Shown piece by piece: positions 44,199 through 53,755 of a stretch of DNA of 64,000 bases. Origin of the DNA: Proteus appendicitidis (GTDB taxonomy: Bacteria > Pseudomonadota > Gammaproteobacteria > Enterobacterales > Enterobacteriaceae); contig NZ_CP127389.1 of the NCBI RefSeq assembly GCF_030271835.1, positions 868,001 to 932,000 on the forward strand. Reading direction: 5' to 3'. The notes beneath the pieces are model-generated. The model ran no database searches. It saw only the letters and a list, made by a program, of their open reading frames with translations, and had not been told where the DNA came from. The position numbers and the translations under genes are program-made. The first letter of the stretch is position 1; the number at the start of each line of letters is the position of its first letter.

Positions 44199-46649
44199 AT
44201 GAGCCATGGAGCCTGTGTGCATTTATTGCCAATCTTTGATGTAACAGAAAATATCGTTACTGCGTTAAAACAATTCCCACAAGTTTTGCTTCATGCACCC
44301 ACAGGTGCAGGTAAATCAACGGCGCTTCCCCTCTATTTACTTCAGCAGAACCTTTTTGATGGCAAAATTATTTTATTAGAGCCAAGACGAATTGCTGCCA
44401 AAAGTATTGCTTATCGTTTAGCCAATCAACTAAATGAAGAAGTTGGTAATACGGTGGGTTATCGAATGAAAGCGGAAAGCAAAGTTAGCTCAAAAACTCG
44501 ACTTGAAGTGGTAACAGAAGGGGTATTAAACCGGATGTTACAGCAAGATCCTGAGTTGTCTGGCGTAAGCCTTGTGATTTTAGATGAATTTCATGAACGC
44601 AGTTTACAAGCAGATTTAGCGCTGGCGCTATTGCTCGATGTACAGATGGGATTACGTGATGATTTGCGTGTTTTGATTATGTCCGCAACATTAGATAATC
44701 AAAAGCTCACGGCATTATTGCCTGATGCACCTATGATCAGCGCCGAAGGTCGTAGTTATCCCGTCGAAAGAGCCTATTTTCCTATCAATCCGCATCAACC
44801 CTTTGAACAAGAGATTGCCACCATGGCATTGCGATTATTGGCGCAAGAAGCTGGCTCTATGTTGATATTCTTGCCGGGTAGTGCCGAAATTGTGCGTGTT
44901 GCAGACATTCTAAAAGATAAAGTGGATGACAATGTTTTGTTATTTCCTCTTTATGGTGCGCTTTCATTGGCTGAGCAACAAAAAGCGATTGAACCGACTG
45001 AAAAAGGTTATCGGAAAGTCGTTCTTGCGACCAATATCGCAGAAACGAGTCTTACCATTGAAGGAATTCGTTTAGTCCTTGATAGTGCTATTGAAAAACG
45101 CGCTCAATTTGATTTGAAAAGTGGTGTCACTAGTTTATTGCGTCAAAGAATTAGCCAATCATCACAAACACAAAGAGCAGGGCGAGCAGGGCGTCTTGAG
45201 GCAGGCATTTGCTGGCATTTAATAAGCCAAGAACAGGCAGAGCGCGTTGCTTCTCACCAAATACCCGAAATTTTAGCTAGTGATTTATCGTCGTTGTGGC
45301 TTTCTGTTTTGCAGTGGGGATGTCGTGACATTAATCAATTGAGTTGGTTGGATACGCCAACACCACAAGCATTACATGCCGCTAAAGACTTATTGCATCG
45401 TTTAGGTGCGATAGATAAACAAGGTGGATTAACACCACGAGGTTCACGCATGGCGCAATGGGGTATAGAGCCTCGATTAGCGGCAATTTTGGATTATGCA
45501 AGTGAGCAAAGTGATAATCATCTTGCGACGGCTGCACGTTTATGTGCAATTTTAGAAGAGCCACCGCGAGGACAAGAAATTAATCTAGAGTGGATTGCTC
45601 AACAAAAAAACATCTTTTGGTCGCGACGTGAAAAACAGCTTTCTCAACATGGTAAAGGGATGTTCTGCCCTGAATTGCTAGGTTTATTATTAGCCGTTGG
45701 ATTTCCTGATAGGATTGCTAAAAATCGTGATAATCAAGGGCGTTTTCGTTTAGCAAATGGGCAAGGTGCAATGATGGATGACAGGCACTCAATAAGTGAT
45801 ACACCGTGGATCTTAGCGCCATTATTACTACAAAATGCACATTATGCTGATGTGCGCATTTTATTGGCTCTACCTATTGATATCGATGAAATATCAGCTA
45901 CTTTTCCTGAGCTAATTGAAAATAATACCACGGTTGAATGGGATGAAAAACGGGGTACATTGGTTGCATGGCAACAACGCCAATTAGGGCGATTAACCAT
46001 AAGCCAGCGCCAATTAGACAAACCCAATAAACAGCAAATGCAACAAGCATTATTAAATTGGCTGAGAGATAACGGTTTAAATGCTTTAGCCCTTAGTGAA
46101 GAGACTCAACAGCTTTTTATTCGTCTTGCTTTAGCGAAAAAATGGTGTCCTGAGGTCTTATTACCTGATTTAGCCGAAGCTGTGTTACTTGAAACTTTAG
46201 AAACATGGCTTTTGCCTGAACTTGGAGAAGTTCAGACATTAAAAGCATTACAACAAATTGATATTAATACGATTATTAAAAATCAATTAACATGGCATGA
46301 AAATCAGTTGCTTCAAAGCTTATTTCCGACGCATTATTTGGCGCCGACAGGTACAAAAGTGATTATCAATTATGATTTGGCATTGCCACCTGTGATTGCT
46401 ATTCGTATTCAAGAAGTTTATGGCGAACAACAAAGCCCTATTATTGCGAATGGTCAATTGCCTGTGATCATGGAATTATTGTCACCAGCCCATCGTCCTA
46501 TCCAAAAAACGCAAGATTTGGCGACATTTTGGGCAGGAAGCTATAAAGAGGTACAAAAAGAGATGAAAGGGCGCTATCCCAAGCATTTATGGCCTGATGA
46601 TCCAGCAAATACGGCACCGACTCGGCGAGTGAAAAAATATAGCCAATAA
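44199..46649 (+). CDS. hrpB: ATP-dependent RNA helicase-like protein HrpB
   Basis: An 816-aa DEAH-type helicase (E. coli HrpB about 809 aa). Motif I is APTGAGKST, motif II is DEFHERS, motif III is SATL, and motif VI is QRAGRAGRLE. The C-terminal HrpB region ends KGRYPKHLWPDDPANTAPTRR, nearly identical to E. coli. Its cellular substrate is not established. Confidence 0.95.
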   Translation: MSHGACVHLLPIFDVTENIVTALKQFPQVLLHAPTGAGKSTALPLYLLQQNLFDGKIILLEPRRIAAKSIAYRLANQLNEEVGNTVGYRMKAESKVSSKTRLEVVTEGVLNRMLQQDPELSGVSLVILDEFHERSLQADLALALLLDVQMGLRDDLRVLIMSATLDNQKLTALLPDAPMISAEGRSYPVERAYFPINPHQPFEQEIATMALRLLAQEAGSMLIFLPGSAEIVRVADILKDKVDDNVLLFPLYGALSLAEQQKAIEPTEKGYRKVVLATNIAETSLTIEGIRLVLDSAIEKRAQFDLKSGVTSLLRQRISQSSQTQRAGRAGRLEAGICWHLISQEQAERVASHQIPEILASDLSSLWLSVLQWGCRDINQLSWLDTPTPQALHAAKDLLHRLGAIDKQGGLTPRGSRMAQWGIEPRLAAILDYASEQSDNHLATAARLCAILEEPPRGQEINLEWIAQQKNIFWSRREKQLSQHGKGMFCPELLGLLLAVGFPDRIAKNRDNQGRFRLANGQGAMMDDRHSISDTPWILAPLLLQNAHYADVRILLALPIDIDEISATFPELIENNTTVEWDEKRGTLVAWQQRQLGRLTISQRQLDKPNKQQMQQALLNWLRDNGLNALALSEETQQLFIRLALAKKWCPEVLLPDLAEAVLLETLETWLLPELGEVQTLKALQQIDINTIIKNQLTWHENQLLQSLFPTHYLAPTGTKVIINYDLALPPVIAIRIQEVYGEQQSPIIANGQLPVIMELLSPAHRPIQKTQDLATFWAGSYKEVQKEMKGRYPKHLWPDDPANTAPTRRVKKYSQ

Positions 46650-46750
46650 ATGAATATTCGTTTTACCCCAGATTGATATGCTCTAGTTTTATTCATATTT
46701 GAGAGCTTTCTTGTGGGATAACACAGAAAAATAGTGACAATGTTAGGCTT

Positions 46751-46768
46751 CTTTATCCCGTGATAAAG
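46751..46768. repeat. Hairpin between hrpB and mrcB
   Basis: CTTTATC / GATAAAG with a 4-nt loop, followed by GGGG and TTTT; possible weak terminator or leader structure 25 bp before mrcB. Confidence 0.4.
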
Positions 46769-46792
46769 GGGTTTTAATGAGAGATACAGTTC

Positions 46793-49099
46793 ATGAGTAG
46801 AAAGAAAAGACCAGCAAAACAAACCAAAAGAGGTCGTTCTTGGTTTTGGTTATTTGTCAAAATCGCCATTGTAGTTGCGGTTTTAATGGGTATTTATGGT
46901 GTTTATTTACATTCTCAAATCAAAGAGCGCCTTGATGGCAATGTTTGGGAATTGCCTGCTGCGGTTTACGGACGTACCGTTAACTTAGAACCGGGTATGA
47001 ATTATAGCCAAAAAGAGATGGTGAGCTTACTTGAGGGTATGCAATACCGCAATGTTAACAAAATCACTCGTCCTGGCGAATTTGTGGTAAGAGGCAACGC
47101 AATTGAAATGTTGCGCAGACCTTTCGATTTCCCTGATGGTCGTGAAGAACAAATTTTAGCTAAATTGTCCTTTGAGCAGAATTCACTGGTTAGTATTACT
47201 AACATGGATAATCAGCGGCAGTTTGGTTTTTTCCGTCTTGATCCTAAGTTAATCACCATGATGCAATCTGCAAATGGTGAGCAACGTTTATTCTTAGCAA
47301 GAGATAAATTCCCACAATTATTAGTGGATACATTAATTGCTACAGAAGATCGCCGTTTCTATGAGCACGACGGTATTAGCTTTTATTCAATTGGGCGGGC
47401 GGTATTAGCAAACTTTACTGCGGGTAAAGCAGTTCAAGGCGGGAGTACCTTAACGCAACAGTTAGTGAAAAACCTATTTTTGACTAACGAAAGAACGTTA
47501 AAAAGAAAGCTTAATGAAGCCTATATGGCAATCATTATGGATGCGAGTTATAGCAAAGATCGTATTTTAGAGCTGTATCTTAATGAGGTTTTTTTAGGGC
47601 AAAGTGGTGATGAACAAATTCGGGGCTTCCCTTTAGCTAGCCTCTATTATTTTGGTCGTCCCGTTGATGAATTAAGCCTTGATCAGCAAGCGCTTTTAGT
47701 AGGTATGGTTAAAGGTGCATCAGCTTATAACCCATGGCGTAACCCTAAAGCTGCGTTAGAGCGTCGTAATGTCGTATTAAAACTGCTGCAAACCCAAGAG
47801 ATAATCGACCAAGAGCTTTACAATGTGCTTAGTGCGCGTCCTTTAGGTGTGAAGCCCCGCAGTGAAGCGTTAACGCCTCAACCTGCGTTTATGCAATTGG
47901 TTCGCCAAGAGTTACAAACAACCCTAGGCGATAAAGTGAAAGATTTATCGGGTACGAAAATTTTCACCACATTAGATCCTGTCTCGCAAGATGCGGCTGA
48001 AAAAGCCGTTGAAGTGGGTGTTGCGGATATACGTAAAGTTCGCAAAATTGACGATCTAGAAGGGGCGATGGTTGTTGTAGATCGCTTAAGTGGTGAAGTG
48101 AGAGCATTAGTCGGTGGTTCTCAGCCACAATATGCGGGCTTTAACCGTGCATTATCGGCTCGTCGTTCTATCGGCTCTTTGGCAAAACCAGCCACATATT
48201 TAACGGCATTAAGTGAGCCTGATCGTTTTCGTTTAAATACTTGGCTTGCGGACGAACCTATTTCAGTGCCTATTCCGGGAGGCAAACCTTGGCAACCACG
48301 TAACTACGATCGCGGTTATAAAGGCAAATTAATGCTGGTGGATGCATTAGCAACATCACGTAATGTTCCTACCGTTAATCTTGGTTTAGAAGTCGGGTTA
48401 GATCGAGTCATCCAAACTTGGATTAACTTAGGCGCCCCAGCGGAAAATTTAGAAAAAGTACCAGCGATGCTATTAGGCGCATTAAACTTAACGCCAATGG
48501 AAGTGGCTCAAACCTTCCAAACAATTGGTAGTTTAGGTAATCGTGCAAAACTATCATCATTGCGTTCTGTTATTGCCCAAGATGGTACGGTGCTTTATCA
48601 AAGCTATCCTCAAGCGGAGACCACAGTTTCACCTCAAGCGGCTTATATGACGCTATTTGGTATGCAACAAGTGGTGAATTCAGGAACAGCATGGCGTGTA
48701 TTAAAACCGAAATTTGGTAATTACAACCTTGCAGGTAAAACAGGTACGACAAACGATCTCCGCGATAGTTGGTTTGCGGGGATTGATGGCAAGGAAGTGA
48801 CGATTTCATGGATGGGACGCGATAATAATGGCCCAACGAACTTAACCGGTTCAACAGGGGCATTGTTGCTGTATCGTAACTATTTAGAAAATCAGGCACC
48901 GCTGAAATTAAACCCGCCAGCACCAGATGATATCGCTGAAATGTCAGTAGATGCACAAGGTAACTTTGCTTGTTATGGCGGTGGTGTTCGTACTCTACCT
49001 GTATGGACATCAAATCCAGATGGATTGTGTACGCCTATTCAGCAAGATACTGATGAAAGTGGCGCACCAAAGTGGTTACAAGATCTGTTTTCTGAATAA
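46793..49099 (+). CDS. mrcB: Penicillin-binding protein 1B (bifunctional)
   Basis: A 768-aa peptidoglycan polymerase. One membrane helix (WFWLFVKIAIVVAVLMGIYG, about residues 18-38) is followed by a UB2H domain and the GT51 glycosyltransferase with EDRRFYEHDGI (catalytic Glu) and QGGSTLTQQLVKNLFL. The transpeptidase has the SxxK motif in GSLAKPAT, SRN in TSRNVPT and KTG in AGKTGTTNDLRDSWFAG. It makes and cross-links septal and side-wall peptidoglycan. Confidence 0.96.
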   Translation: MSRKKRPAKQTKRGRSWFWLFVKIAIVVAVLMGIYGVYLHSQIKERLDGNVWELPAAVYGRTVNLEPGMNYSQKEMVSLLEGMQYRNVNKITRPGEFVVRGNAIEMLRRPFDFPDGREEQILAKLSFEQNSLVSITNMDNQRQFGFFRLDPKLITMMQSANGEQRLFLARDKFPQLLVDTLIATEDRRFYEHDGISFYSIGRAVLANFTAGKAVQGGSTLTQQLVKNLFLTNERTLKRKLNEAYMAIIMDASYSKDRILELYLNEVFLGQSGDEQIRGFPLASLYYFGRPVDELSLDQQALLVGMVKGASAYNPWRNPKAALERRNVVLKLLQTQEIIDQELYNVLSARPLGVKPRSEALTPQPAFMQLVRQELQTTLGDKVKDLSGTKIFTTLDPVSQDAAEKAVEVGVADIRKVRKIDDLEGAMVVVDRLSGEVRALVGGSQPQYAGFNRALSARRSIGSLAKPATYLTALSEPDRFRLNTWLADEPISVPIPGGKPWQPRNYDRGYKGKLMLVDALATSRNVPTVNLGLEVGLDRVIQTWINLGAPAENLEKVPAMLLGALNLTPMEVAQTFQTIGSLGNRAKLSSLRSVIAQDGTVLYQSYPQAETTVSPQAAYMTLFGMQQVVNSGTAWRVLKPKFGNYNLAGKTGTTNDLRDSWFAGIDGKEVTISWMGRDNNGPTNLTGSTGALLLYRNYLENQAPLKLNPPAPDDIAEMSVDAQGNFACYGGGVRTLPVWTSNPDGLCTPIQQDTDESGAPKWLQDLFSE

Positions 49100-49125
49100 G
49101 TGAGCACGTCAGTTAGATAAAATAA

Positions 49126-49155
49126 AAACGGCATGTAAGTGCCGTTTATTTTTTT
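49126..49155 (+). terminator. Terminator of mrcB
   Basis: AAACGGCA / TGCCGTTT, 6-nt loop, then ATTTTTTTT. It lies between the convergent mrcB and hipT. Confidence 0.88.
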
Positions 49156-49159
49156 GTTT

Positions 49160-50182
49160 TTATAGCGTAGTTATTTTGAGTAAGTTTATTCTTCTTGCTA
49201 CATAAGCTAAGACTAATTCTCTTTGTTCTTTGGGCATATGACTTTCATTATATGTATCAATAATGAGTTGGTGACTATTTATAATATCGCCTAGCCATTT
49301 TTGAGCAAGCTTAAGGTTAATATCAATATTTTCCGCCAGTAGAATGAAATCAAACCCAATATACTCACCATATTTTGAATTTAATCCTGGGGCTGTGTCT
49401 GTATCGTTTTCTTCTAATGCAAGTAATGGGAGTGCAAGATATTCTATAAATGCCGATGGATAAGGGACTACACTGACAAAATCATAAATTGGCGCTAGTG
49501 ATGGAGACGCGTTATCAGGTAAAATGATACCCATATTTCTTAAGTGATAATCATTGTTTCCTAAAACATAGGCATAAACGATACGCAGAAAAATATCTCG
49601 TTTATTTTTAAGACTATTATCTATATTAGTAATTAAATATTTTGCAGCAGATTCATAGCTAACAGTCTTTTTCCCCTTAGAAAGCCCATATTTATCATTT
49701 ATCCCCATCGCACCATCTAATTGTTCTTGATGTAATCGAACTGCATCAGAACCAATACGATCATATCGCTTAATAACAAAAGCAAATTCTTCTGGCTTTC
49801 CATCTTCTTGTTTAAAACGAAAAAGACCAAATGGTGGAATATCAAATTTTAGCCGTTGCATTACCATCATGGTCGCATGTTCATTTTCAGCGAGATAAGG
49901 ATATTCTTCAGGTGAAGGTTTGAGGATATAAGTACCGTTATTATTAACGACTTGTAGAATGTTATCTTTTACACATAGTGAGAGTTTTGGCTGATAACCT
50001 GAAATACTCATCCCTTTTTGTTGTTCAGGTAATTCTTGAATGAATTGACTACGTGTAAAGGGTAAATTCAGGATCATGTCTATATTGTTAAAAAGAGATT
50101 TTATCCCGAGTAGAGAATAGCCTGAATCTAATTCTGATCTTTTTAATTCTTTTAGATTTATTAAACAATTGTTTACATTCAT
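49160..50182 (-). CDS. hipT: HipT-type serine/threonine kinase toxin
   Basis: A 340-aa HipA-like kinase lacking the N-terminal subdomain, as in HipT of the tripartite HipBST system (E. coli O127). An SIS autophosphorylation motif in GMSISGYQPK (Ser59, Ser61), the ATP-binding YILKP (Lys88), and the catalytic GNNDYHLRN (Asp211) and YDFVSV metal motif are seen. Characterised HipT phosphorylates TrpS. It overlaps hipS by 4 bp. It is placed last in the operon. The SIS pair, absent from classical HipA, strengthens the assignment. Confidence 0.87.
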   Translation of the reverse strand: MNVNNCLINLKELKRSELDSGYSLLGIKSLFNNIDMILNLPFTRSQFIQELPEQQKGMSISGYQPKLSLCVKDNILQVVNNNGTYILKPSPEEYPYLAENEHATMMVMQRLKFDIPPFGLFRFKQEDGKPEEFAFVIKRYDRIGSDAVRLHQEQLDGAMGINDKYGLSKGKKTVSYESAAKYLITNIDNSLKNKRDIFLRIVYAYVLGNNDYHLRNMGIILPDNASPSLAPIYDFVSVVPYPSAFIEYLALPLLALEENDTDTAPGLNSKYGEYIGFDFILLAENIDINLKLAQKWLGDIINSHQLIIDTYNESHMPKEQRELVLAYVARRINLLKITTL

Positions 50183-50490
50183 AGGGTTATCTCTCTAAGG
50201 ACAACTGCCCCTAGTAAGTCATTACCATTGTTCATCAATAGACCAAACAAATCTTTATCATCAATTTTCTGAATTTCAGAGTAACGTTTACGTAACCATC
50301 CTTCTGGTGCTAATCCTTTGAAAAAAGGATGTAATTCTTCACACCAATAATGCTCTTTTCTAACCGGCATACTTAAAGATATTGCTCTGCCCTTGTAGTT
50401 ATCATAATAGTGAAAAATAAACCCATTTTCTTCTTCACTTAAAACACCAGCAGGCTGGTCATAAAGCCAAACTTCTATTTTTCGAGGCAT
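50179..50490 (-). CDS. hipS: HipS antitoxin (HipA N-terminal-domain protein)
   Basis: A 103-aa protein equal to the N-terminal subdomain of HipA (VWLYDQPAGVLSEEENGFIFHYYDNYKG and PFFKGLAPEGWLRKRY, then DLFGLLMNNGNDLLGAV). In characterised HipBST this protein, not HipB, is the main antitoxin and binds the kinase. It overlaps hipB by 16 bp and hipT by 4 bp. Confidence 0.87.
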   Translation of the reverse strand: MPRKIEVWLYDQPAGVLSEEENGFIFHYYDNYKGRAISLSMPVRKEHYWCEELHPFFKGLAPEGWLRKRYSEIQKIDDKDLFGLLMNNGNDLLGAVVLREITL

Positions 50491-50864
50491 AATTTAAATC
50501 CAAGTTCTTTCAATAAAGAATGAAGATTGATCGTTTTTGCCATTAACGGCTTGGCAACTATTCGTTTAAAAGTGGCTATAGATACATCAATTTGCATAGC
50601 CATTTCTTCATAGGCAATATCCTGTTTTTTTAGCTCTAATTTGATGATTCTTTTAAGTTCATACTCTTCTAGTGCAAATAGATTAAGTGATTTTTCAGAA
50701 TTACATATCTCATTGAAATAACAATGGTTATTTAATTTTTGCTTAGAATTTAATTCTAAGAATAGCCTTGTTTTTTCTTCAGCCGATAAATCATCGATTG
50801 TCTTCAAAATTTTATTAAGGCTCATTTTTGATACTTTTTCCTGTTTTGATTGTGACGAGAGCAT
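50475..50864 (-). CDS. hipB: HipB-type DNA-binding protein
   Basis: A 129-aa protein with a C-terminal helix-turn-helix (RIIKLELKKQDIAYEEMAMQIDVSIATFKRIV, about residues 72-103). It takes the place of HipB in the hipBST order, should bind the palindromic operators just upstream and boost HipS. The N-terminal half looks helical and not conserved. The start is uncertain: ATG 50864 and ATG 50825 are both in frame; I use the longer one. Confidence 0.75.
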   Translation of the reverse strand: MLSSQSKQEKVSKMSLNKILKTIDDLSAEEKTRLFLELNSKQKLNNHCYFNEICNSEKSLNLFALEEYELKRIIKLELKKQDIAYEEMAMQIDVSIATFKRIVAKPLMAKTINLHSLLKELGFKLCLEK

Positions 50865-50886
50865 ATATTTTCTCTAAAAAACAAAT

Positions 50887-50908
50887 AAAGTATCAAATAT
50901 GATACTTT
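50887..50908. promoter_or_regulatory. hip operator 1
   Basis: AAAGTATCA / TGATACTTT, perfect 9-bp arms, 4-bp centre. It starts 23 bp before the hipB start codon. It is similar in form to the E. coli HipB operator (TATCC-N8-GGATA). Confidence 0.75.
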
Positions 50909-50959
50909 AAGCCGTATTTTAAAGTCACTATGACAATAGATGATTAAATTTAACACAAT

Positions 50960-50977
50960 AGTATCAAATATGATACT
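50960..50977. promoter_or_regulatory. hip operator 2
   Basis: AGTATCA / TGATACT, perfect 7-bp arms, centred exactly 71 bp from operator 1. The flanking sequence is also repeated in degenerate form. Confidence 0.72.
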
Positions 50978-51031
50978 TTGTTTTGTACTTTAAAGTCATT
51001 ATGGCAACAATGGGTTGAATTTAATTCAAAG

Positions 51032-51047
51032 ATATCAAAAATGATAT
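51032..51047. promoter_or_regulatory. hip operator 3 (degenerate)
   Basis: ATATCA / TGATAT, 6-bp arms, 4-bp centre, again centred 71 bp from operator 2. Weaker than the other two. Confidence 0.6.
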
Positions 51048-51078
51048 TTCTATTGATATTGGATAGAAAAAAGAAATA

Positions 51079-51118
51079 AAAAGCCAGTCAGTTCACAATT
51101 GTGAACTGACTGGCTTTT
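51079..51118 (-). terminator. 40-bp perfect palindrome, terminator of hemL
   Basis: AAAAGCCAGTCAGTTCACAA pairs with its exact complement with no loop spacer (a few central bases would open). It ends in T-runs on both sides. It follows hemL by 18 bp and insulates the hip operator region. Confidence 0.85.
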
Positions 51119-51135
51119 ATAAAGGGATATTTAAA

Positions 51136-52422
51136 CTAGCCTTTCATTTTTCCAAAAGCATATTCTGCTGCATCAATAGTGCGTTGAATATCTTCTTTGG
51201 TATGAGCGATAGACATAAAGCCCGCTTCAAATGCAGAAGGTGCAAGGTAGACGCGTTTTTCTAACATTAAGTGGAAGAATTGCTTAAAGCGCTCAACATC
51301 ACAATTCATCACATCTTGATAGCAAGTTACTTCTTTTGCATCTGTAAAGAACAGACCAAACATACCACCAACATGGTTGATAACCATTGGAATACCAGCT
51401 TGTTGTGCTTTTTCAAGTAAACCATCAGCTAGCATTGTGGTTAGTTCATCTAATGTTTGATGAACACCTGGTTGTGAGACTTCGTGTAAGCAGGCTAGAC
51501 CTGCAGCCATTGCAATAGGGTTACCCGATAAAGTACCAGCTTGATAAACTGGGCCAATTGGCGCGAGTTTAGACATCACTTCCATATGTCCACCAAATGC
51601 ACCTACAGGCATACCGCCCCCGATGATTTTACCTAAGCACGTTAAGTCAGGATCAACATCGTAATAAGCTTGTGCGCCGCCTAGTGCCACGCGAAAACCG
51701 GTCATCACTTCATCAATAATGAGTAAAGCACCAAATTCATCACATAAGGCACGTAAACCCGGTAAGAAGTCCGCTTTTGGTGGAACGCAGTTCATATTGC
51801 CTGCAACAGGTTCAACAATGATACAAGCAACTTCATCTGGATAGTTTTCAAATGCTTGGCGTACAGAGTTTAAATCGTTGTAAGTACAAGTTAAGGTGTG
51901 TTTGACAAAATCAGCCGGTACGCCCGGTGAATTTGGTTGTCCCATAGTTAATGCACCAGAGCCTGCTTTTACTAATAGGCAGTCCGCATGACCGTGATAA
52001 CACCCTTCAAATTTAATAATTTTGTCACGACCCGTATAACCACGAGCAAGGCGGATAGCGCTCATTGTGGCTTCTGTGCCTGAGTTCACCATACGAACCA
52101 TATCCATGGATGGCACTAATTCTGTCACTAGGTTTGCCATTTCAACTTCAGCGGCTGTTGGTGCGCCAAAACTTAGACCTTTTTGTACAGCATCAGTGAC
52201 TGCATGACGAATGGAAGGGTGATTGTGACCTAAAACCATCGGTCCCCAGGAGCCGACATAGTCAAGGTAAGCTCGTCCATCAACATCATAAATATACGCA
52301 CCATTAGCACGTTCAATAAAAAGAGGGGTTCCACCTACACCGTTAAATGCTCTAACAGGTGAGTTGACGCCGCCGGGGATCACTTGTTGTGCGAGATTAT
52401 AAAGCGTTTCAGACTTGCTCAT
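51136..52422 (-). CDS. hemL: Glutamate-1-semialdehyde 2,1-aminomutase
   Basis: A 428-aa PLP aminomutase (E. coli 426 aa) making 5-aminolevulinate for heme. The PLP-lysine motif is [17 protein letters not shown] and the substrate loop [13 protein letters not shown] is present. Monocistronic, with a palindromic terminator downstream. Confidence 0.96.
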   Translation of the reverse strand: MSKSETLYNLAQQVIPGGVNSPVRAFNGVGGTPLFIERANGAYIYDVDGRAYLDYVGSWGPMVLGHNHPSIRHAVTDAVQKGLSFGAPTAAEVEMANLVTELVPSMDMVRMVNSGTEATMSAIRLARGYTGRDKIIKFEGCYHGHADCLLVKAGSGALTMGQPNSPGVPADFVKHTLTCTYNDLNSVRQAFENYPDEVACIIVEPVAGNMNCVPPKADFLPGLRALCDEFGALLIIDEVMTGFRVALGGAQAYYDVDPDLTCLGKIIGGGMPVGAFGGHMEVMSKLAPIGPVYQAGTLSGNPIAMAAGLACLHEVSQPGVHQTLDELTTMLADGLLEKAQQAGIPMVINHVGGMFGLFFTDAKEVTCYQDVMNCDVERFKQFFHLMLEKRVYLAPSAFEAGFMSIAHTKEDIQRTIDAAEYAFGKMKG

Positions 52423-52697
52423 GTCAGACTCCTAATGATGGGTGAGCGTAAGATTAAGGCGTATTCTAAAGCACCGCGCAGATGAAGCCAAATACACGGC
52501 AACAAGATTTTGATTTCTCACTGTTATTGTGAGGTCGTGGTTTATCGTAAAAAGTGATAGGTAGCAAAAAGTGTATTTTGTCCACAACAAACTTGAAGGT
52601 TATGAGCAGGTATTAGATAATCATCACATTATATCAGCAAATAAGATAAATTTTTGCTGGCTGTTTTTTTGCTGGAATACCCAGTCTGGAGTGAACA

Positions 52698-53042
52698 ATG
52701 AGTGATGATATGGCTCTGCCGTTACAATTTACTGACGCGGCTGCAAATAAAGTAAAAGATCTGATTGCAGATGAAGAAAATCCAAATCTGCGTTTACGTG
52801 TTTATATCACGGGTGGCGGCTGTAGCGGATTCCAGTATGGTTTTACCTTTGATGATGCAATGAATGAAGGTGATATGACCATAGAAAAACAAGGTGTTGC
52901 TTTAGTGGTTGATCCTATGAGCTTGCAGTATTTAGTAGGCGGTTGTGTGGATTATACTGAAGGGTTAGAGGGTTCGCGTTTTATCGTGACTAATCCTAAT
53001 GCTAAGAGTACCTGTGGTTGCGGCTCTTCTTTCAGTATCTGA
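52698..53042 (+). CDS. erpA: Iron-sulfur cluster insertion protein ErpA
   Basis: A 114-aa A-type carrier (E. coli 114 aa). The three cluster-ligand cysteines are in [10 protein letters not shown] and the C-terminal CGCGSSFSI. It delivers clusters to enzymes including those of isoprenoid synthesis. Normal position after hemL (E. coli has clcA between). Confidence 0.97.
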   Translation: MSDDMALPLQFTDAAANKVKDLIADEENPNLRLRVYITGGGCSGFQYGFTFDDAMNEGDMTIEKQGVALVVDPMSLQYLVGGCVDYTEGLEGSRFIVTNPNAKSTCGCGSSFSI

Positions 53043-53054
53043 TCATTCTTTGGC

Positions 53055-53172
53055 GTCGTGGCTGTGCAGTAGTGCCACGGCGTTAGAGCAGTGCTCGTAA
53101 TGCTCACATACTAATGTATGCTCCGCTTACTGCGCGCTGTCTGCCTTGTTGCACTACTTGCTCGCTCACGAC
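53055..53172. repeat. ERIC-like imperfect palindrome of about 118 bp
   Basis: The arms start GTCGTG and end CACGAC, pair irregularly over most of the length (for example GCAGTAGTGC with GCACTACTTGC), and meet at CATAC-TAAT-GTATG. The inner ATGTATGCTCC recalls the ERIC core, ATGTAAGCTCC. It starts 13 bp after the erpA stop and could act as its mRNA 3' structure. Identification as ERIC-related is tentative. Confidence 0.55.
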
Positions 53173-53755
53173 TTTTTTCTGTGAGAGGTTATTGGTTAAC
53201 ATCTTTTTCTTTTCTTTTCTCTTCTCTTCTTTCTGAGCTTATTTTATAAAATCATTTTGTGAGTGATATTTTTGTTTTTATTTAAATAAATCTTCTGTGA
53301 TGTGCGAAATTTTAGGTGCGGATTTTTTAATCGTTGTGGGTGAAAATCGTAGCTTGCTTATTATTTTGAAAAATAAGCTATTTTTTCCTTATAAATCAGT
53401 GTTGTTACAATTTGAAATAAAATACATATTTTGTTACATATTAAAAATCCATGTACATTAGAACTGACTGTCTTTAGCGAGATTTCAGACATTTTCGAAA
53501 GTGAATAATATAAATAAATACACTTGTTTTAAGAAGCGAAAGCAGTAAATATCGCAATGACAATTATTTTACGCTAAGTCACTTATCCTATGAGGATAAA
53601 ATACTTGTTCTCTCTACTCCTTCCTTTACTTCTTATTAAAACTACTTAAGCTATTCTAATCGGATCGCAGTGCACACTGGCTGATTTTTGAAAAGGACAT
53701 CAACAATAATAGTTTTGTTGAGAAACAATTACTGACGATTAATTAAGGACTTGTC
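53173..53755. other. Non-coding region before hcp
   Basis: No gene seen. A polypyrimidine tract (about 53200-53232) comes first. A hairpin GCTTATT / AATAAGC followed by TATTTTTT (53356-53386) looks like a rightward terminator with no annotated gene in front, and the hcp promoter region follows. Confidence 0.5.

Noticed and set aside
48570..49013. A 147-aa minus-strand frame over the end of mrcB
   Set aside because: Antisense to the conserved KTG region of PBP1B; no ribosome site and no recognisable domain.
53200..53232. Polypyrimidine tract suggesting a phase-variable repeat
   Set aside because: The units are irregular and it is not inside a coding region or a promoter spacer that I can define.
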